From Dokdonella_A sp963758365 (lineage in GTDB: Bacteria; Pseudomonadota; Gammaproteobacteria; Xanthomonadales; Rhodanobacteraceae): a stretch of 64,000 nucleotides of DNA. Below are positions 27,621 to 37,171 of the stretch, piece after piece (the stretch's first letter is position 1; every line of letters begins with the position of its first letter). A program made the translations under genes and the position numbers. The notes beneath the pieces were generated by a model. It did no database searches. It was not told the origin of the DNA and saw nothing but the letters and a program-made list of their open reading frames with translations. The stretch spans positions 124,001-188,000 of the forward strand of contig CAVWVB010000001.1 in assembly GCA_963758365.1 (NCBI GenBank), given 5' to 3'.

Positions 27621-27957
27621 GCCCGTCAACCGGCACTCGCTTGAGTGACGATAACTCGACGCCCTCCAGGCAACGCACGTTGACCGCAGCCATCGCGGTA
27701 CCCGAACGGTCCTTGCCGAACCCGAAAGGTGCGCAGCCGCAGTGGGGACAGAAATGATGCTTGATGACGTGCTTGTTGAAAGTGTAGGTAGCCAGGCCTG
27801 TCTCCGGTGTGAGCAGGTCGAATTGCAGACGCGGCACGAACCACAGCAGGTAACCCTTGCGACTGCAATGCGAGCAGTTGCACTCCATGGCCTGTTCCAG
27901 AGTACCGTCGACCTCGAAGGAGACTTGTCCGCAATGACAACTGCCCTTGTATTTCAT
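27610..27957 (-). CDS. GFA family zinc protein (cassette)
   Basis: A 115-residue GFA-fold protein: KGSCHCGQVSFEV, CNCSHCSRKGYLLWF and FCPHCGCAPFGFG carry the zinc-binding cysteines. It belongs to the short GFA group common in gene cassettes. A core-like ACCCAAC (27995-28001) lies upstream of the start, consistent with a cassette boundary, and a partial attC lies downstream. Two further GFA proteins of different subgroups occur at 23956 and 24394. Confidence 0.82.
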   Translation of the reverse strand: MKYKGSCHCGQVSFEVDGTLEQAMECNCSHCSRKGYLLWFVPRLQFDLLTPETGLATYTFNKHVIKHHFCPHCGCAPFGFGKDRSGTAMAAVNVRCLEGVELSSLKRVPVDGRSL

Positions 27958-28173
27958 TTGCTGCCTCCCGGGAATGACGGCTTTTCAGAGATGTACCCAA
28001 CAACAGGAGCCTGCGCGCTCATGCGTGCACGTGCCGGTTGAGGTCATGGCTTGAACCGCCCGACACGCGAGTCGGGCCGCCGCGCGTCGCGGCGGCAACA
28101 AGTTTGGACGCCCGACCTGCCCTGTGGATGGTGCAGCAAAGCGCGTTCGGTTTGAATCCACTGGTTGAAATGA

Positions 28174-28374
28174 TCATGCCTTGTCTGAGACACGGACATT
28201 TCTTGCGAGGGTCTTGAAGCGAGCGCCGTCCTGTTGAACGATGGTGATCGTGACATGGCCTGTCTTGCTGGTCTTCATGTCCGCAACGGTACCGGACTTG
28301 CCTGCATGAGTGCCGCCAACCACGGTGCAATGTACGCCGTCTGCAATCTTGCCGGCTGTCTTGATCGTCATCAT
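28174..28374 (-). CDS. small KOW-motif protein
   Basis: A 66-residue protein with a KOW-like loop (VVGGTHAGKSGTVADMKTSKTGHVTITI spanning residues 18-45), as found in ribosomal proteins and NusG-type factors that bind RNA. No other domain. An alternative start one codon later is possible. The 200 bases on its 3' side (27958-28173) hold no gene but two strong palindromes (see findings). Confidence 0.6.
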   Translation of the reverse strand: MMTIKTAGKIADGVHCTVVGGTHAGKSGTVADMKTSKTGHVTITIVQQDGARFKTLARNVRVSDKA

Positions 28375-28467
28375 GTTTCTCCGCTTGCAATCCTGCGGTT
28401 CCTGCCAGGTCGCCGACGTGCCCGGACATGGCCTGCGCGCGTCCGGTCGACCTGGGCGGCCGCGTCG

Positions 28468-29187
28468 CTAGCTTGCGTTCGAGGATGCTGCCGGCACCTT
28501 CACTCCCTTGACCAGTAACCACAGACCCAGCGGCACCTCGTAAAAGAACATCGGCACCATTGAAGCCATGGCCGCGTGGGCCGCGAACCACGGTGAGAGC
28601 AGTGTCGCGAGCGAGCCGAGCGCAAGCAGCGCCGACGCGAATATTCCCCAGCCGGCCAGCAGTCGGGGCACATAGCGCGACCGGAAGAGCAGGTAGGCGA
28701 AGATCGTCGAACCTGCGCCGAGGAACACGAACCCCAGGTAGAGTCCGCTGCCGCGCATTCCCATGAAAAGCCGTGCGAGGCCCTGAAGTTGTTGCGGGTC
28801 GATGGCCTGAAGGTAGTCCGCATCGCTCAGTAGTCGCACGCTGATCAGACCGTTGAGCGTCACTGCGGTAAGGATCGCCGCGTCGGCCACCCTGAGGAAC
28901 GCTCCGAGGCGTGCCAGGGCATCGTCGACCGGCTTCAGCAACTCGTAGAACGCCCAGGCGATTACTACGTCGCTCACAAAAATAACCGTGTCCACGACGA
29001 TCCCGGCGCGGAACAGGCCGCTCGACTCCACAAGATTGCGTGCAGTCGCCGCCGTATCGTGCGGCACCGTGATTTGTGCGGGCACGTAAACTTGCGTGAA
29101 CATCGCGAGAGCCATGGCGGCCAGGTAGATGGTACCCACTACGCGCGCATAGAAAAGCGGTGAGCGTTCGGCGGTGCTGGTGATCAT
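28468..29187 (-). CDS. DUF4386 family membrane protein
   Basis: A 239-residue membrane protein with six or seven hydrophobic helices. SPLFYARVVGTIYLAAMALAMF at the N-terminus, VIAWAFYELLKPVDDALARLGAFLRV in the centre and PRLLAGWGIFASALL near the end match DUF4386. Function unknown. The start at 29187 (MITSTAERS) is preceded by GGAGTATCC on the minus strand. Lies on the array strand, but no attC was identified at either side. Confidence 0.75.
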   Translation of the reverse strand: MITSTAERSPLFYARVVGTIYLAAMALAMFTQVYVPAQITVPHDTAATARNLVESSGLFRAGIVVDTVIFVSDVVIAWAFYELLKPVDDALARLGAFLRVADAAILTAVTLNGLISVRLLSDADYLQAIDPQQLQGLARLFMGMRGSGLYLGFVFLGAGSTIFAYLLFRSRYVPRLLAGWGIFASALLALGSLATLLSPWFAAHAAMASMVPMFFYEVPLGLWLLVKGVKVPAASSNAS

Positions 29188-29303
29188 GGATACTCCGTCA
29201 GTTTCGACCGTGCACCAACAAGGGTTTCGATGTTCAACACCAGTCTGGGCGGCCGTGCCGACCACAGACGGTGACTGCAGCTGAAGCTCCATTCCCGGAA
29301 AAG

Positions 29304-29558
29304 TCACGCGGCGTCATGTTGCTCGGTCTCCAGGCGTGCCTTCATGTCCTGGTATGCGGCTTGAATTAGCCCCTCGAGGGCCGCGGCATCGATGCGGCTG
29401 TCCGGCCGCAGCTGCACGTGCCGCATGTACTTGCCATTGCCTTCCAGCAGGAGCAAGGGATCGGCGATCTCGGCGCCACGAAAGAAGCCGATATTCACGT
29501 GGGCCTTGAAGGCGTTTACGTAGGCGAATGCTGCGTCCCGGACACACGCTGTTGGATG
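29304..29558 (-). pseudogene. DUF1801 family protein, 5'-truncated
   Basis: The C-terminal part of a DUF1801 (YdhG-like) protein: ACVRDAAFAYVNAFKAHVNI, then GFFRGAE, LLLLEGNGKYMRHVQLRP and a final helical tail. The frame is open from 29558 to the stop at 29304, but the expected N-terminal 40-50 residues are missing. The break coincides exactly with the start of an IS1111-family transposase fragment (29559-29606), so the gene was cut by a rearrangement involving that element. Internal start codons (GTG or ATG near 29501) could still give a 65-residue peptide. Confidence 0.7.
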
Positions 29559-29606
29559 ATGCTACGCCCAAACCCGCTGCTGCTTCCACGACGGCGATCG
29601 ATCTGG
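29559..29606 (+). mobile_element. IS1111-family transposase 5' fragment
   Basis: About 48 bases that match, with only three or four differences, the beginning of the transposase gene of the IS at 42 kb (ATGCTACGCCCAAA...GATCGATCTGG; encoded TPKPAAASTTAIDL). The upstream IS end and the rest of the transposase are absent. It separates the truncated DUF1801 gene from the Ser/Thr kinase gene and is in the same orientation as the other IS copies. Confidence 0.7.
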
Positions 29607-29623
29607 ATTCGCGGTTCCTTCTG

Positions 29624-32449
29624 CTACCAGAGTCGTGACGCAGCACTGCGCTGGTGAATGGCCGGCGTGTCGCGGGCAGCGGTTCGCGAGTGCGGCTCGA
29701 CTGAAGCCACAGCGGTCGCATTCGTGGCGCGCAGCCAGCCGACGCCGGGGCAGGTGCCGGTCGAGTCACGCATGAGCGGATTGTCGGCGCGGAGATACGG
29801 TGCGAGCAGGTCATGCGCCGCCTGCAGGTGATGGCTGGCCCCGGACGCGCGTGTCGCGGAGTCTCCCGCCGCGTCGATCACGGCAAGGCAGCGATGTGCC
29901 CAGGCACTGACGAGATCGCTCCTCAGTGTGTGTGCGGGTGTGGCTCCGGAGAGCAATGCAGTCATCGCCTCTCGTGCCGGCGCGAGCGCACCGCTGCTCG
30001 CGTCGAGCGCGGCAAGCGCGAGTCGTACTTCTCGACGTTCGGGATGGCCGGTCGGAAGTTGTGTTTCGCGCTGGCCCGCCGCGCTGCGCAGCAGCGACGC
30101 GGCTTCTTCCATGTCGCCCGTCGCGAGGGCGGCGACACCCGCGAGGTATTGCGCCTCGGCAAGGTCCGGATGGTCCGCGGCGAGAGCGGCGCGGCGAATC
30201 GCGAGCGCCTCGCCGAGTTGCGTACGTGCGCCGTCGAGGTCGCCGGTTGCGAGCGCAAGGCGGCCTTGTCCGACCAGCACGCGCGCGGTGATCAGCCGTG
30301 ACGACGAGTCGACGCGATCAGCCCATCGCTGCGCCTCGGCGAGCACGCGCTGCGCTTCGTCGGGATGGCCGAGCATCAATTGCAGCCGGCTCATGCCGAG
30401 CAGGCCCGAGACCAGACTCGGATGGCCCTCGGGATACAGCGCCCGGCGTCGCGCCAGCGTCGCATTGCGCAGTGCCAGCGACTGCTGCAGGTGGCCCTCG
30501 TCGAACAGCATCGAGGCGAGCAACGCCTGCGAGTTGACCAACGTCGAGCGGTCCTGCATGCCGAGCGCCTGCTTGATCGCGATCGCGCGACGGATCCCTG
30601 ACTCCGCCTCGCTGTAGCGCGCGAGGCTCATCAACGGGAGGGTTCGATTGTGCAGCGCGATGGCGATCGCCATCGTGCCGTCGCCGGTCAGCTTGCGATG
30701 CATGTCGATGCAGTGCTGCAGCGTTTGCAGCGAGGAGCGGTAGTGGCCGAGCTGGTATTGCAGAAGGCCGACGTTGTTGAATGAATCGGCGAGTTCCGCA
30801 TCGGGGCCGCTCTGCAGTGCTTCGCGAATCGCCAGCGCTCGTGTCAGCGTTGCTTCGGCCAGGTCGAGGCGACCGTACGTGCGATGGATATTGCCGAGCC
30901 GATTGAGCGTGTCGGCGACCGCGAGGCTGTTCTTGCCCGATTCGCGTTCGCGTACCGACAACGCCGATTCGAGCAGATGCACGGCCGGCCCGTAGGCGCC
31001 GATGTTCGCGTACGAGAGTCCGATCACCTGCATCATGCGTGCGCGCAAAAGCGGCGCCTCGTCGACTTCGCCCGGCAGGGAAGCGGCGGCCTTGTCCAGC
31101 AGGTCGCGTGCGGTGAGATCGCGCTGCGCCGACTCGACCGGATCGGGGACCCGAAACAGATCAATCAAGTAGTCGGTCACCTGCGACGCGGCGGTAGCTT
31201 CGCTCTCGGCCCGATCGCGTTCGGCCGCATAGCGCACGGCCTGCCAGCGGCTGGTCAGCGCGAACAGCAGCAGCGTCGCGAGCAGCGCAAGCGACACGCC
31301 GACGCCGACCGGATTGCGCGAGACGAACTTGCCCGCACGATACCGCCACGAGTCGGGCCGAGCGGAGACCGGGCGTCCGCCCAGATGCGCGCGGATGTCG
31401 TCGGCGAGCGCATCGACCGACGCATAGCGGCGCTGCGGTTCCTTGCGCAATGCCTTGAGCACGATCTTGTCGAGATCGCCGCGCAAGCTGCGCGCCGGCA
31501 CCGCGGCATCCGGAGTGCGGCTCGGGGCCACCGCTTGCGTCGTGCAGATGCGATTCTGCAGTTCGAGAGGCGACAGCTGCGGATCGGATGCGAACGGCAG
31601 GGTTCCGGTCAGCAGTTCGTACAGCATCACGCCGAGCGAATAGACGTCGGACTGCGTCGACACGGTCTGTCCGAGCAGTTGCTCGGGCGAGGCATAGCAC
31701 GGCGTCATCGCCGCCGCGGCGGTCATCGTCGATCCCGACGTTGCCGCGTCGTCGCCCTCGAGCAGCTTGGCAATGCCGAAGTCGAGGAGCTTGACCGAAC
31801 CTTCGGCATCGACGAGCACGTTCTCGGGCTTGAGATCGCGATGCACGATCAGGTGGCGATGCGCATAGGCGACCGCCTCGAGCAGTTGCAGGAACAGGCG
31901 CAGCCGGCCGGCAAGAGGCAGTGCGCGTTCTGCCACGTGACCCAGCAGGTTCGTGCCCTCGACGTATTCCATTGCGACGAACGGCGTTCCGTCGTCGAGT
32001 TCGCCGCCGTCGACCAGGCGCGCGATGTTCGGATGCGCAAGACGCGCGAGCAGGCGGCGTTCGCGCCGCAGCCGCGCCGAAACTTCGCGAGAATCGTGGA
32101 GGTCGCGCAGCAGCTTGATCGCCACACGCTGCTCGAAGTCGCTGCCTTCGCGTTCGCCGAGGTAGACCGTGCCCATGCCGCCCTGACCGATGCGGCGCAA
32201 GAGGCGGAACGGCCCGATCCGCTCGGGCATCGTTTCGGAAACCCCGCGGAACTGCTGGCGCCCGGCGCGCACCGCGCCGGCGAGCGCGTCGGCGTCCCGG
32301 GCGTCCTGCGTCAGCATCGCCTGCAGGCGTTGGCGCAGGCCGCGATCGTCTCCGCATGTCTCGTCGAGAAAGCGCGCGCGTTGCGCCTCGGGCAGCGCGA
32401 GCGCTGCATGAAACAGCGCGTCGATCCGGGCGAACGCGGGCGTGCTCAT
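29624..32449 (-). CDS. Ser/Thr protein kinase with TPR repeats
   Basis: A 941-residue protein. Residues about 78-345 form a Hanks-type kinase: the Gly loop IGQGGMGTVYLGER, the lysine in VAIKLL, the catalytic HRDLKPENVL and DFGIAKLL, and an SPEQL segment. A membrane helix lies at about 383-403 (VGVGVSLALLATLLLFAL), so the kinase is cytoplasmic and the rest periplasmic. About 430 residues of TPR-like repeats follow, including SYANIGAYGPAVHLLESAL. The start overlaps the stop of the ECF sigma factor gene by ATGA, so the two are co-translated. The last 50 residues, next to the IS fragment, lack TPR character and could have been altered by the rearrangement. Confidence 0.9.
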   Translation of the reverse strand: MSTPAFARIDALFHAALALPEAQRARFLDETCGDDRGLRQRLQAMLTQDARDADALAGAVRAGRQQFRGVSETMPERIGPFRLLRRIGQGGMGTVYLGEREGSDFEQRVAIKLLRDLHDSREVSARLRRERRLLARLAHPNIARLVDGGELDDGTPFVAMEYVEGTNLLGHVAERALPLAGRLRLFLQLLEAVAYAHRHLIVHRDLKPENVLVDAEGSVKLLDFGIAKLLEGDDAATSGSTMTAAAAMTPCYASPEQLLGQTVSTQSDVYSLGVMLYELLTGTLPFASDPQLSPLELQNRICTTQAVAPSRTPDAAVPARSLRGDLDKIVLKALRKEPQRRYASVDALADDIRAHLGGRPVSARPDSWRYRAGKFVSRNPVGVGVSLALLATLLLFALTSRWQAVRYAAERDRAESEATAASQVTDYLIDLFRVPDPVESAQRDLTARDLLDKAAASLPGEVDEAPLLRARMMQVIGLSYANIGAYGPAVHLLESALSVRERESGKNSLAVADTLNRLGNIHRTYGRLDLAEATLTRALAIREALQSGPDAELADSFNNVGLLQYQLGHYRSSLQTLQHCIDMHRKLTGDGTMAIAIALHNRTLPLMSLARYSEAESGIRRAIAIKQALGMQDRSTLVNSQALLASMLFDEGHLQQSLALRNATLARRRALYPEGHPSLVSGLLGMSRLQLMLGHPDEAQRVLAEAQRWADRVDSSSRLITARVLVGQGRLALATGDLDGARTQLGEALAIRRAALAADHPDLAEAQYLAGVAALATGDMEEAASLLRSAAGQRETQLPTGHPERREVRLALAALDASSGALAPAREAMTALLSGATPAHTLRSDLVSAWAHRCLAVIDAAGDSATRASGASHHLQAAHDLLAPYLRADNPLMRDSTGTCPGVGWLRATNATAVASVEPHSRTAARDTPAIHQRSAASRLW

Positions 32450-33009
32450 GCGTGGCGGTCCGGTTGCGCGTCGATCTCGGCGAGCAGCCAGGCGCGTCCG
32501 CTGCGCAGGTTGCGCTTGACGGTCGCCTCGGAAACCCCGAGCGCACCGGCCATCTCGACATAGTTCATGCCGCCGAAATAATGCAGCTCCAGTACTTCGG
32601 CACAGCGCGCATCTTCAGCAGCCAGCCGATCGAGCGCGGCGTCGACGTCGAGCAGGTCGGTCGAAACGATTGGAGCGACGCCGGGAATCCGCGAGTCGAG
32701 GGTGACGCGGACGCCACCCGGTTCCCGCCGTGCGCCGCGCAACGCGCGTGCCTGGTCGACCAGCACGTTTCGCATTACACGCGCAGCCACGCGCAGGAAG
32801 TGTCGGCGGTCCTGCCAGTGGCCTTCCTGCCCGGACATGCGCAGCCAGGCTTCGTTGACCAGCGCGGTGGGTTGCAGCAGGTCGGGGTTCGCCTCGGCGC
32901 GCAGTTTGCGCTGCGCGAGCCGTTTCAACTCGTCGTACAGCGACGCCCACGTCGCCGCGTCGCTGCTGTCGATGCCGTTCGGCGGATCGGTCGGGCGCGT
33001 CGGTTTCAA
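32446..33009 (-). CDS. ECF-type RNA polymerase sigma factor (TIGR02999-like)
   Basis: A 187-residue sigma factor. Region 2 includes LYDELKRLAQRKLRAE, LVNEAWLRMSGQ and DRRHFLRVAARVMRNVLVD; region 4 includes RCAEVLELHYFGGMNYVEMA and the helix-turn-helix LGVSEATVKRNLRSGRAWL. This is the subgroup often encoded next to a Ser/Thr kinase, as here. No ATG fits; a TTG at 33009, preceded by GGGAGCAAGCCTTCC, is proposed. The open frame continues far upstream antisense to the large secreted protein gene, and that extension is rejected. The kinase is the likely regulator (inference). Confidence 0.85.
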   Translation of the reverse strand: MKPTRPTDPPNGIDSSDAATWASLYDELKRLAQRKLRAEANPDLLQPTALVNEAWLRMSGQEGHWQDRRHFLRVAARVMRNVLVDQARALRGARREPGGVRVTLDSRIPGVAPIVSTDLLDVDAALDRLAAEDARCAEVLELHYFGGMNYVEMAGALGVSEATVKRNLRSGRAWLLAEIDAQPDRHA

Positions 33010-33096
33010 GGAAGGCTTGCTCCCTCGGGCGAAGTCGGTGACCCGATTCTGCCCGAAGTTCCGCCTTGCCTTGTAGGACCCGTCACGGAAGCGTCG

Positions 33097-36000
33097 ATGA
33101 AACCCGCCACCTGCCGACCCATTTCCATCGCCTGCGCGATCGCGCTGGGCCTTGGCCTTGCCGCACCGGCTTCGGCCGAACTCGGCGACAATCCCGGTTA
33201 TCGGGACGCCTACACGGCGTGGGCGGGCGCGCATCTCGCGCTGTTGCCGACGGCTTTTCTGCCCGGTCCGTTCGGTACCGTTGCCGATCTCAGCACGATC
33301 GCGATCGACATCCGCCTGCGCTTCCTGCCGGCCCTGTTCATCGCGCCCGAACTCGCTCCGGTGCTGCCGAACAGCAGCGACTCGTGCCGTTACGACTTCA
33401 CCCTGCCGCAGAAAAGCGCGGACTACAGCAACCTGTTCAATCTCTGGGACATCCAGCCGCTGACCACGGATTGGGGTGCGTTCGGCATGCCGGTCGTCGG
33501 GCACGGCAACTCGCCGGTGCGCGTGTCGGTCGATGCGCCCTTGCTCGACGGCTGGTCGACCGGCCATCGCCAGGTGAGCTTTCCGTCCGGCACGTATCCG
33601 TTGCGCTGGCGCGCCGAAACCCAACTCGACCCGATTTTCGACATCGCCCTGCCGACGGCGCTGTTCGCCTACAGCGCCGAGTTCAAGTACGGCGAAGCGA
33701 TCACCTCGACCGACCCGCAGAGCGCGGCCCGCGCGTTTGCGATCGGCAAGACCTTTCTCGCCAACGCGGGCGTCGAGCTCGGCGTGATTGCCGCGGGCGA
33801 GCTGTCCGACAACACCATTACCGCCGCCACCCACCAGCAGATTCGCAACTTTTCCGTTCTCGACGTGCGTCCGCCGCAGATCGCCACGAGCATGCCTTCG
33901 CCGCCGCCGATCGAGGCTTCGGGCTTCGGCGGGGAGCCCTGGCAGCATGTCCGCCCTGCGTTGCGCGCGACGGTCACCGCAAGCGATCCCTGCGGACTGA
34001 CACCCAGCGTCGGCGACGATGCGCCCGACTACCTGCCGCTCGGCGCCACCACCGTGACCTGGACCGCCTACGATATCGGCCCGCTCGGCGGCGGCAACAG
34101 CGGCGTCGCCAGCGTCCAGCAGCACGTGGTCGTGCAGGATACGCGCCCACCGATTCTGCTGGCGCCGCCGAGCCGCGTGGTCGAGTCGTCGGTGCCGCCC
34201 GCGCCGGCGCAAGTCGAACTCGGTACCGCGGTCGCGTTCGACGTGGCCGATGCGGAACCCCTGATCACGTCGACGGCACCGACCTCGTTCCCGGTCAATG
34301 CGCGGACCGAGGTCGTCTGGACCGCGACCGACGCTTCCGGCAACAGCGCGCAGAAATCGCAATGGGTCACGGTGAAGACACCGGGTACCAACACGCAACC
34401 GGCCGTCGCGAACGCTGCGGCGCAGACGCTGACCAGCGAGCCGGTCGACATCGTGCTGTCCGGTAGCGACGGCGACTTCCTGTCCGGTCGCTTCGATCCG
34501 CTCAATTTCCATATCGTCGACCCGCCGTCGCACGGATTCTTCGTTGCGCCGCTCACGCCGTACTTCATCGAGGACTATCGCGTGCAGCCCGACAGCGAGG
34601 TCGGCGCAATCCTTGACTTCAGCAGCAACCCCGCAGCGGATCTCGACGCCGTGTTCTGCCACGCGAATCCGCCGCGGCCGCTTCCGGTCGACTTCGTCTA
34701 CAACGCGCAGTTCGTGCATATCCGCGACGACGACACCGCATTCGTGCTGGACGAAGCCTGGCGCTGCACCAACGACTACCCGGTGACCGATCCGCGTATC
34801 TCGAAGTGGAGTGCGGACGGAGAACTGGTCGCCGCCACCGATGCGCGGTTCGGCGCGGGCCAGGTGAACCGCGTCATCGTCGACGCGGGCGGCGAGGTCC
34901 AGGCCGTCTCGCCCGCGAGCTCTTCCGATGCACTGGTGCTGCGCCGCTACCAAAGCGATCTGTCCTCGTTCGTGAGCTGGCAGATCGACAGCACGCAGCC
35001 GTTGAACCGGACGCCGAAACACGTGACCGCGATCTACGATGCACTGACCGGCATCATCTATGCGAACGACAAGGAGTACGTGTTCGCCTACGACGGCAAC
35101 GACGGCAACTACCATCCGACCTATATCGGCGCGCTGAATGGCGGCCAGGGGTTCCTGTCGCGGGCGCCGAGCGCTGCCGGCAGCAGCACGCGCGGATTCA
35201 CGATGGAAATCGATAGTACCGGGGCGCTGTACATTTCCGATCCCGGCACGCATCGCATCTACAAGTTCGCGCCGTCGACCTACGACGGCGCCAACTTCGT
35301 TGCCGGCGCGCTGGTCGGTTGGCTCGGGCGTTGCGACAGCGGCCCGAACTGCGACGACGAACATGGCCGCAGCTTCGGCTACAGCTGCACCGACGCGACC
35401 TGCAACGTCTCGACCGCGAGTGGCGCGGGCGAGGGTCAGTTCAGCACGCCGCTTGGCATCGCGCTCGATCCGGACGACATTCTCTACGTGACCGACTACG
35501 ACAACTCGCGTGTGCAGCGATTCACCCCGCTCGGCGACTTCGCCGGCCAGGCCAGTTCCACGTGCGACGGAAGCTGCTTCGTACTGGGCGACATGGGCCG
35601 GCCGATCGACATCAGCGTCAACTCCAGCAAGTTCTACGTGCTCGATCGCGATCATGCATTGATGCACGTCTTCGAGACGGCGCCGTTCAAGGACATTTCC
35701 GAGTCCAGCGTTACCGTGAGCTATGCGTCCGACAACGACTTCCAGGGCACGGACCAGTTCCGCTTCCGCGCCGACGATGGTCTGGCCTCGAGTACTCCGG
35801 GTACCGCGACGATCCAGGTCCAGCGCAACTACAGGCCGCCCGAGGCGCACCCGGGCCAGCACGCGCTGAACGAAGATACGAGCCTGAACTTCGAACTCGA
35901 GGCGAGCGATCCCGACGGTATCGCCGGTGTCGATTTCAACGGGCTCGACACCCTGACCTACAGCGTCGTCGAACCCCCGGCGCACGGCAGCCTGGGCGGC

Positions 36001-36951
36001 AGCGGCGCCAATCGCACCTACACGCCCGCGCCCGATTTCAACGGCAGCGACTCCTTCAGCTTCCGCGTCAACGACGGTGTGTTCGACTCCGACGTGGCGC
36101 AGGTCGACATCGACGTGCAGCCGGTCAACGACCCTCCGGTCGTGCGTTTCACCGATCAGAACTCGTCATTCGTGCCGCGCCAGGCCTGGCCCTTGCTTCG
36201 CGGCAAGATCATCGGCGGCGGCCTCGTCGCAGGCCGCGGCTTCCCGGCACCGCTGCTCGCGGAGTACGAGGATCCGGATGCAAACGATCCGCATTTCCTG
36301 CAGGTCATTTGGGGCGATGGCAGCAGCGATCAGGCGAACGACGTGACGCCGATCGATCCTGATGATCCGCATCGGCCGCCGGTGATCACGCCGACATTCG
36401 AGGGCAAGGGACAGGTGGTCGGCAACCACATCTATACCGACAACGGTTCATACCCGGTGCTCGTTACGGTACTGGACTCGACCGGCAGCTACGGCGAAGT
36501 CCAGACGACCCTCGATGTGATCGACATGGTTGATCTCGTCATCGAGCCGGTCGGAGAGGCGCCCGATCCGGCGCCGCCGGGCTCGGTCGTGACCTTGACG
36601 CTCGATCTCACCAGCGCCGCGCCGGATGCGGGCGTGCCCGGCATCGATGCGACCGGCGTCGTCTTCACGGGCACGCTGCCGACCGGCGTCGCGCTGCTGA
36701 ACGCGACCACGACGCAGGGCGGCTGCACGCATGTCGACCCGGTGACCACATGCACGATCGGCACGCTGGCGCCCGGCGCGGTGGTCACGATCAGCGTCAC
36801 GGTGCAGCCGGACCTGTATTTCGATCCCGCACACCACGCCTATCAGGTCGACGCCACGAGCAACGAACCCGATGCGAGCGGCGAGAACCTGAGGTCGATC
36901 GCGATACCGGTGTTGCCCGGCCCGTACCTCTTCCACGACGGCTTCGACTAG
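33097..36951 (+). CDS. large secreted protein with HYR, NHL-like, cadherin-like and DUF11 domains
   Basis: A 1284-residue exported protein. A signal peptide (MKPATCRPISIACAIALGLG...) is followed by an HYR-like domain (VWTATDASGNSAQKSQWVTV at about 405-425), a propeller with NHL-like repeats (GQFSTPLGIALDPDDILYVT), a tandem-95/cadherin-like domain (ALNEDTSLNFELEASDPDG) with its paired PDFNGSDSFSFRVNDG, a PKD-like domain and a DUF11 domain (LTLDLTSAAPDAG...TISVTVQP). It ends in YLFHDGFD. Adhesion or surface-structure roles are typical of such architecture, but none can be assigned. It diverges from the ECF sigma factor gene with 87 bases between starts, so that gene pair may control it. Confidence 0.85.
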   Translation: MKPATCRPISIACAIALGLGLAAPASAELGDNPGYRDAYTAWAGAHLALLPTAFLPGPFGTVADLSTIAIDIRLRFLPALFIAPELAPVLPNSSDSCRYDFTLPQKSADYSNLFNLWDIQPLTTDWGAFGMPVVGHGNSPVRVSVDAPLLDGWSTGHRQVSFPSGTYPLRWRAETQLDPIFDIALPTALFAYSAEFKYGEAITSTDPQSAARAFAIGKTFLANAGVELGVIAAGELSDNTITAATHQQIRNFSVLDVRPPQIATSMPSPPPIEASGFGGEPWQHVRPALRATVTASDPCGLTPSVGDDAPDYLPLGATTVTWTAYDIGPLGGGNSGVASVQQHVVVQDTRPPILLAPPSRVVESSVPPAPAQVELGTAVAFDVADAEPLITSTAPTSFPVNARTEVVWTATDASGNSAQKSQWVTVKTPGTNTQPAVANAAAQTLTSEPVDIVLSGSDGDFLSGRFDPLNFHIVDPPSHGFFVAPLTPYFIEDYRVQPDSEVGAILDFSSNPAADLDAVFCHANPPRPLPVDFVYNAQFVHIRDDDTAFVLDEAWRCTNDYPVTDPRISKWSADGELVAATDARFGAGQVNRVIVDAGGEVQAVSPASSSDALVLRRYQSDLSSFVSWQIDSTQPLNRTPKHVTAIYDALTGIIYANDKEYVFAYDGNDGNYHPTYIGALNGGQGFLSRAPSAAGSSTRGFTMEIDSTGALYISDPGTHRIYKFAPSTYDGANFVAGALVGWLGRCDSGPNCDDEHGRSFGYSCTDATCNVSTASGAGEGQFSTPLGIALDPDDILYVTDYDNSRVQRFTPLGDFAGQASSTCDGSCFVLGDMGRPIDISVNSSKFYVLDRDHALMHVFETAPFKDISESSVTVSYASDNDFQGTDQFRFRADDGLASSTPGTATIQVQRNYRPPEAHPGQHALNEDTSLNFELEASDPDGIAGVDFNGLDTLTYSVVEPPAHGSLGGSGANRTYTPAPDFNGSDSFSFRVNDGVFDSDVAQVDIDVQPVNDPPVVRFTDQNSSFVPRQAWPLLRGKIIGGGLVAGRGFPAPLLAEYEDPDANDPHFLQVIWGDGSSDQANDVTPIDPDDPHRPPVITPTFEGKGQVVGNHIYTDNGSYPVLVTVLDSTGSYGEVQTTLDVIDMVDLVIEPVGEAPDPAPPGSVVTLTLDLTSAAPDAGVPGIDATGVVFTGTLPTGVALLNATTTQGGCTHVDPVTTCTIGTLAPGAVVTISVTVQPDLYFDPAHHAYQVDATSNEPDASGENLRSIAIPVLPGPYLFHDGFD

Positions 36952-37171
36952 GGCGGAGGCCAGGAGACTGCTTCTGTCCGGTGTGGCCGCGTGGTCCGGA
37001 TGTCGGCGCTGGAAACGGTCTCCGACCCGGCAATCCGATCCGGTCGATCGCGGCAAGACCGGATCGCAAAAGTCGTCGAATGGCAGCGGCACGTCGAACT
37101 CCCCCGCAGCAGCGCCATCGCGGTCTGCGGGCCGTCACGCTTGCTGCCGGTCACGCGCAGCCTTGCGCCGA

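Noticed and set aside
33010..35985. Upstream extension of the ECF sigma factor frame
   Set aside because: Antisense to the large exported protein; the sigma factor domains fit the short form starting near 33009.
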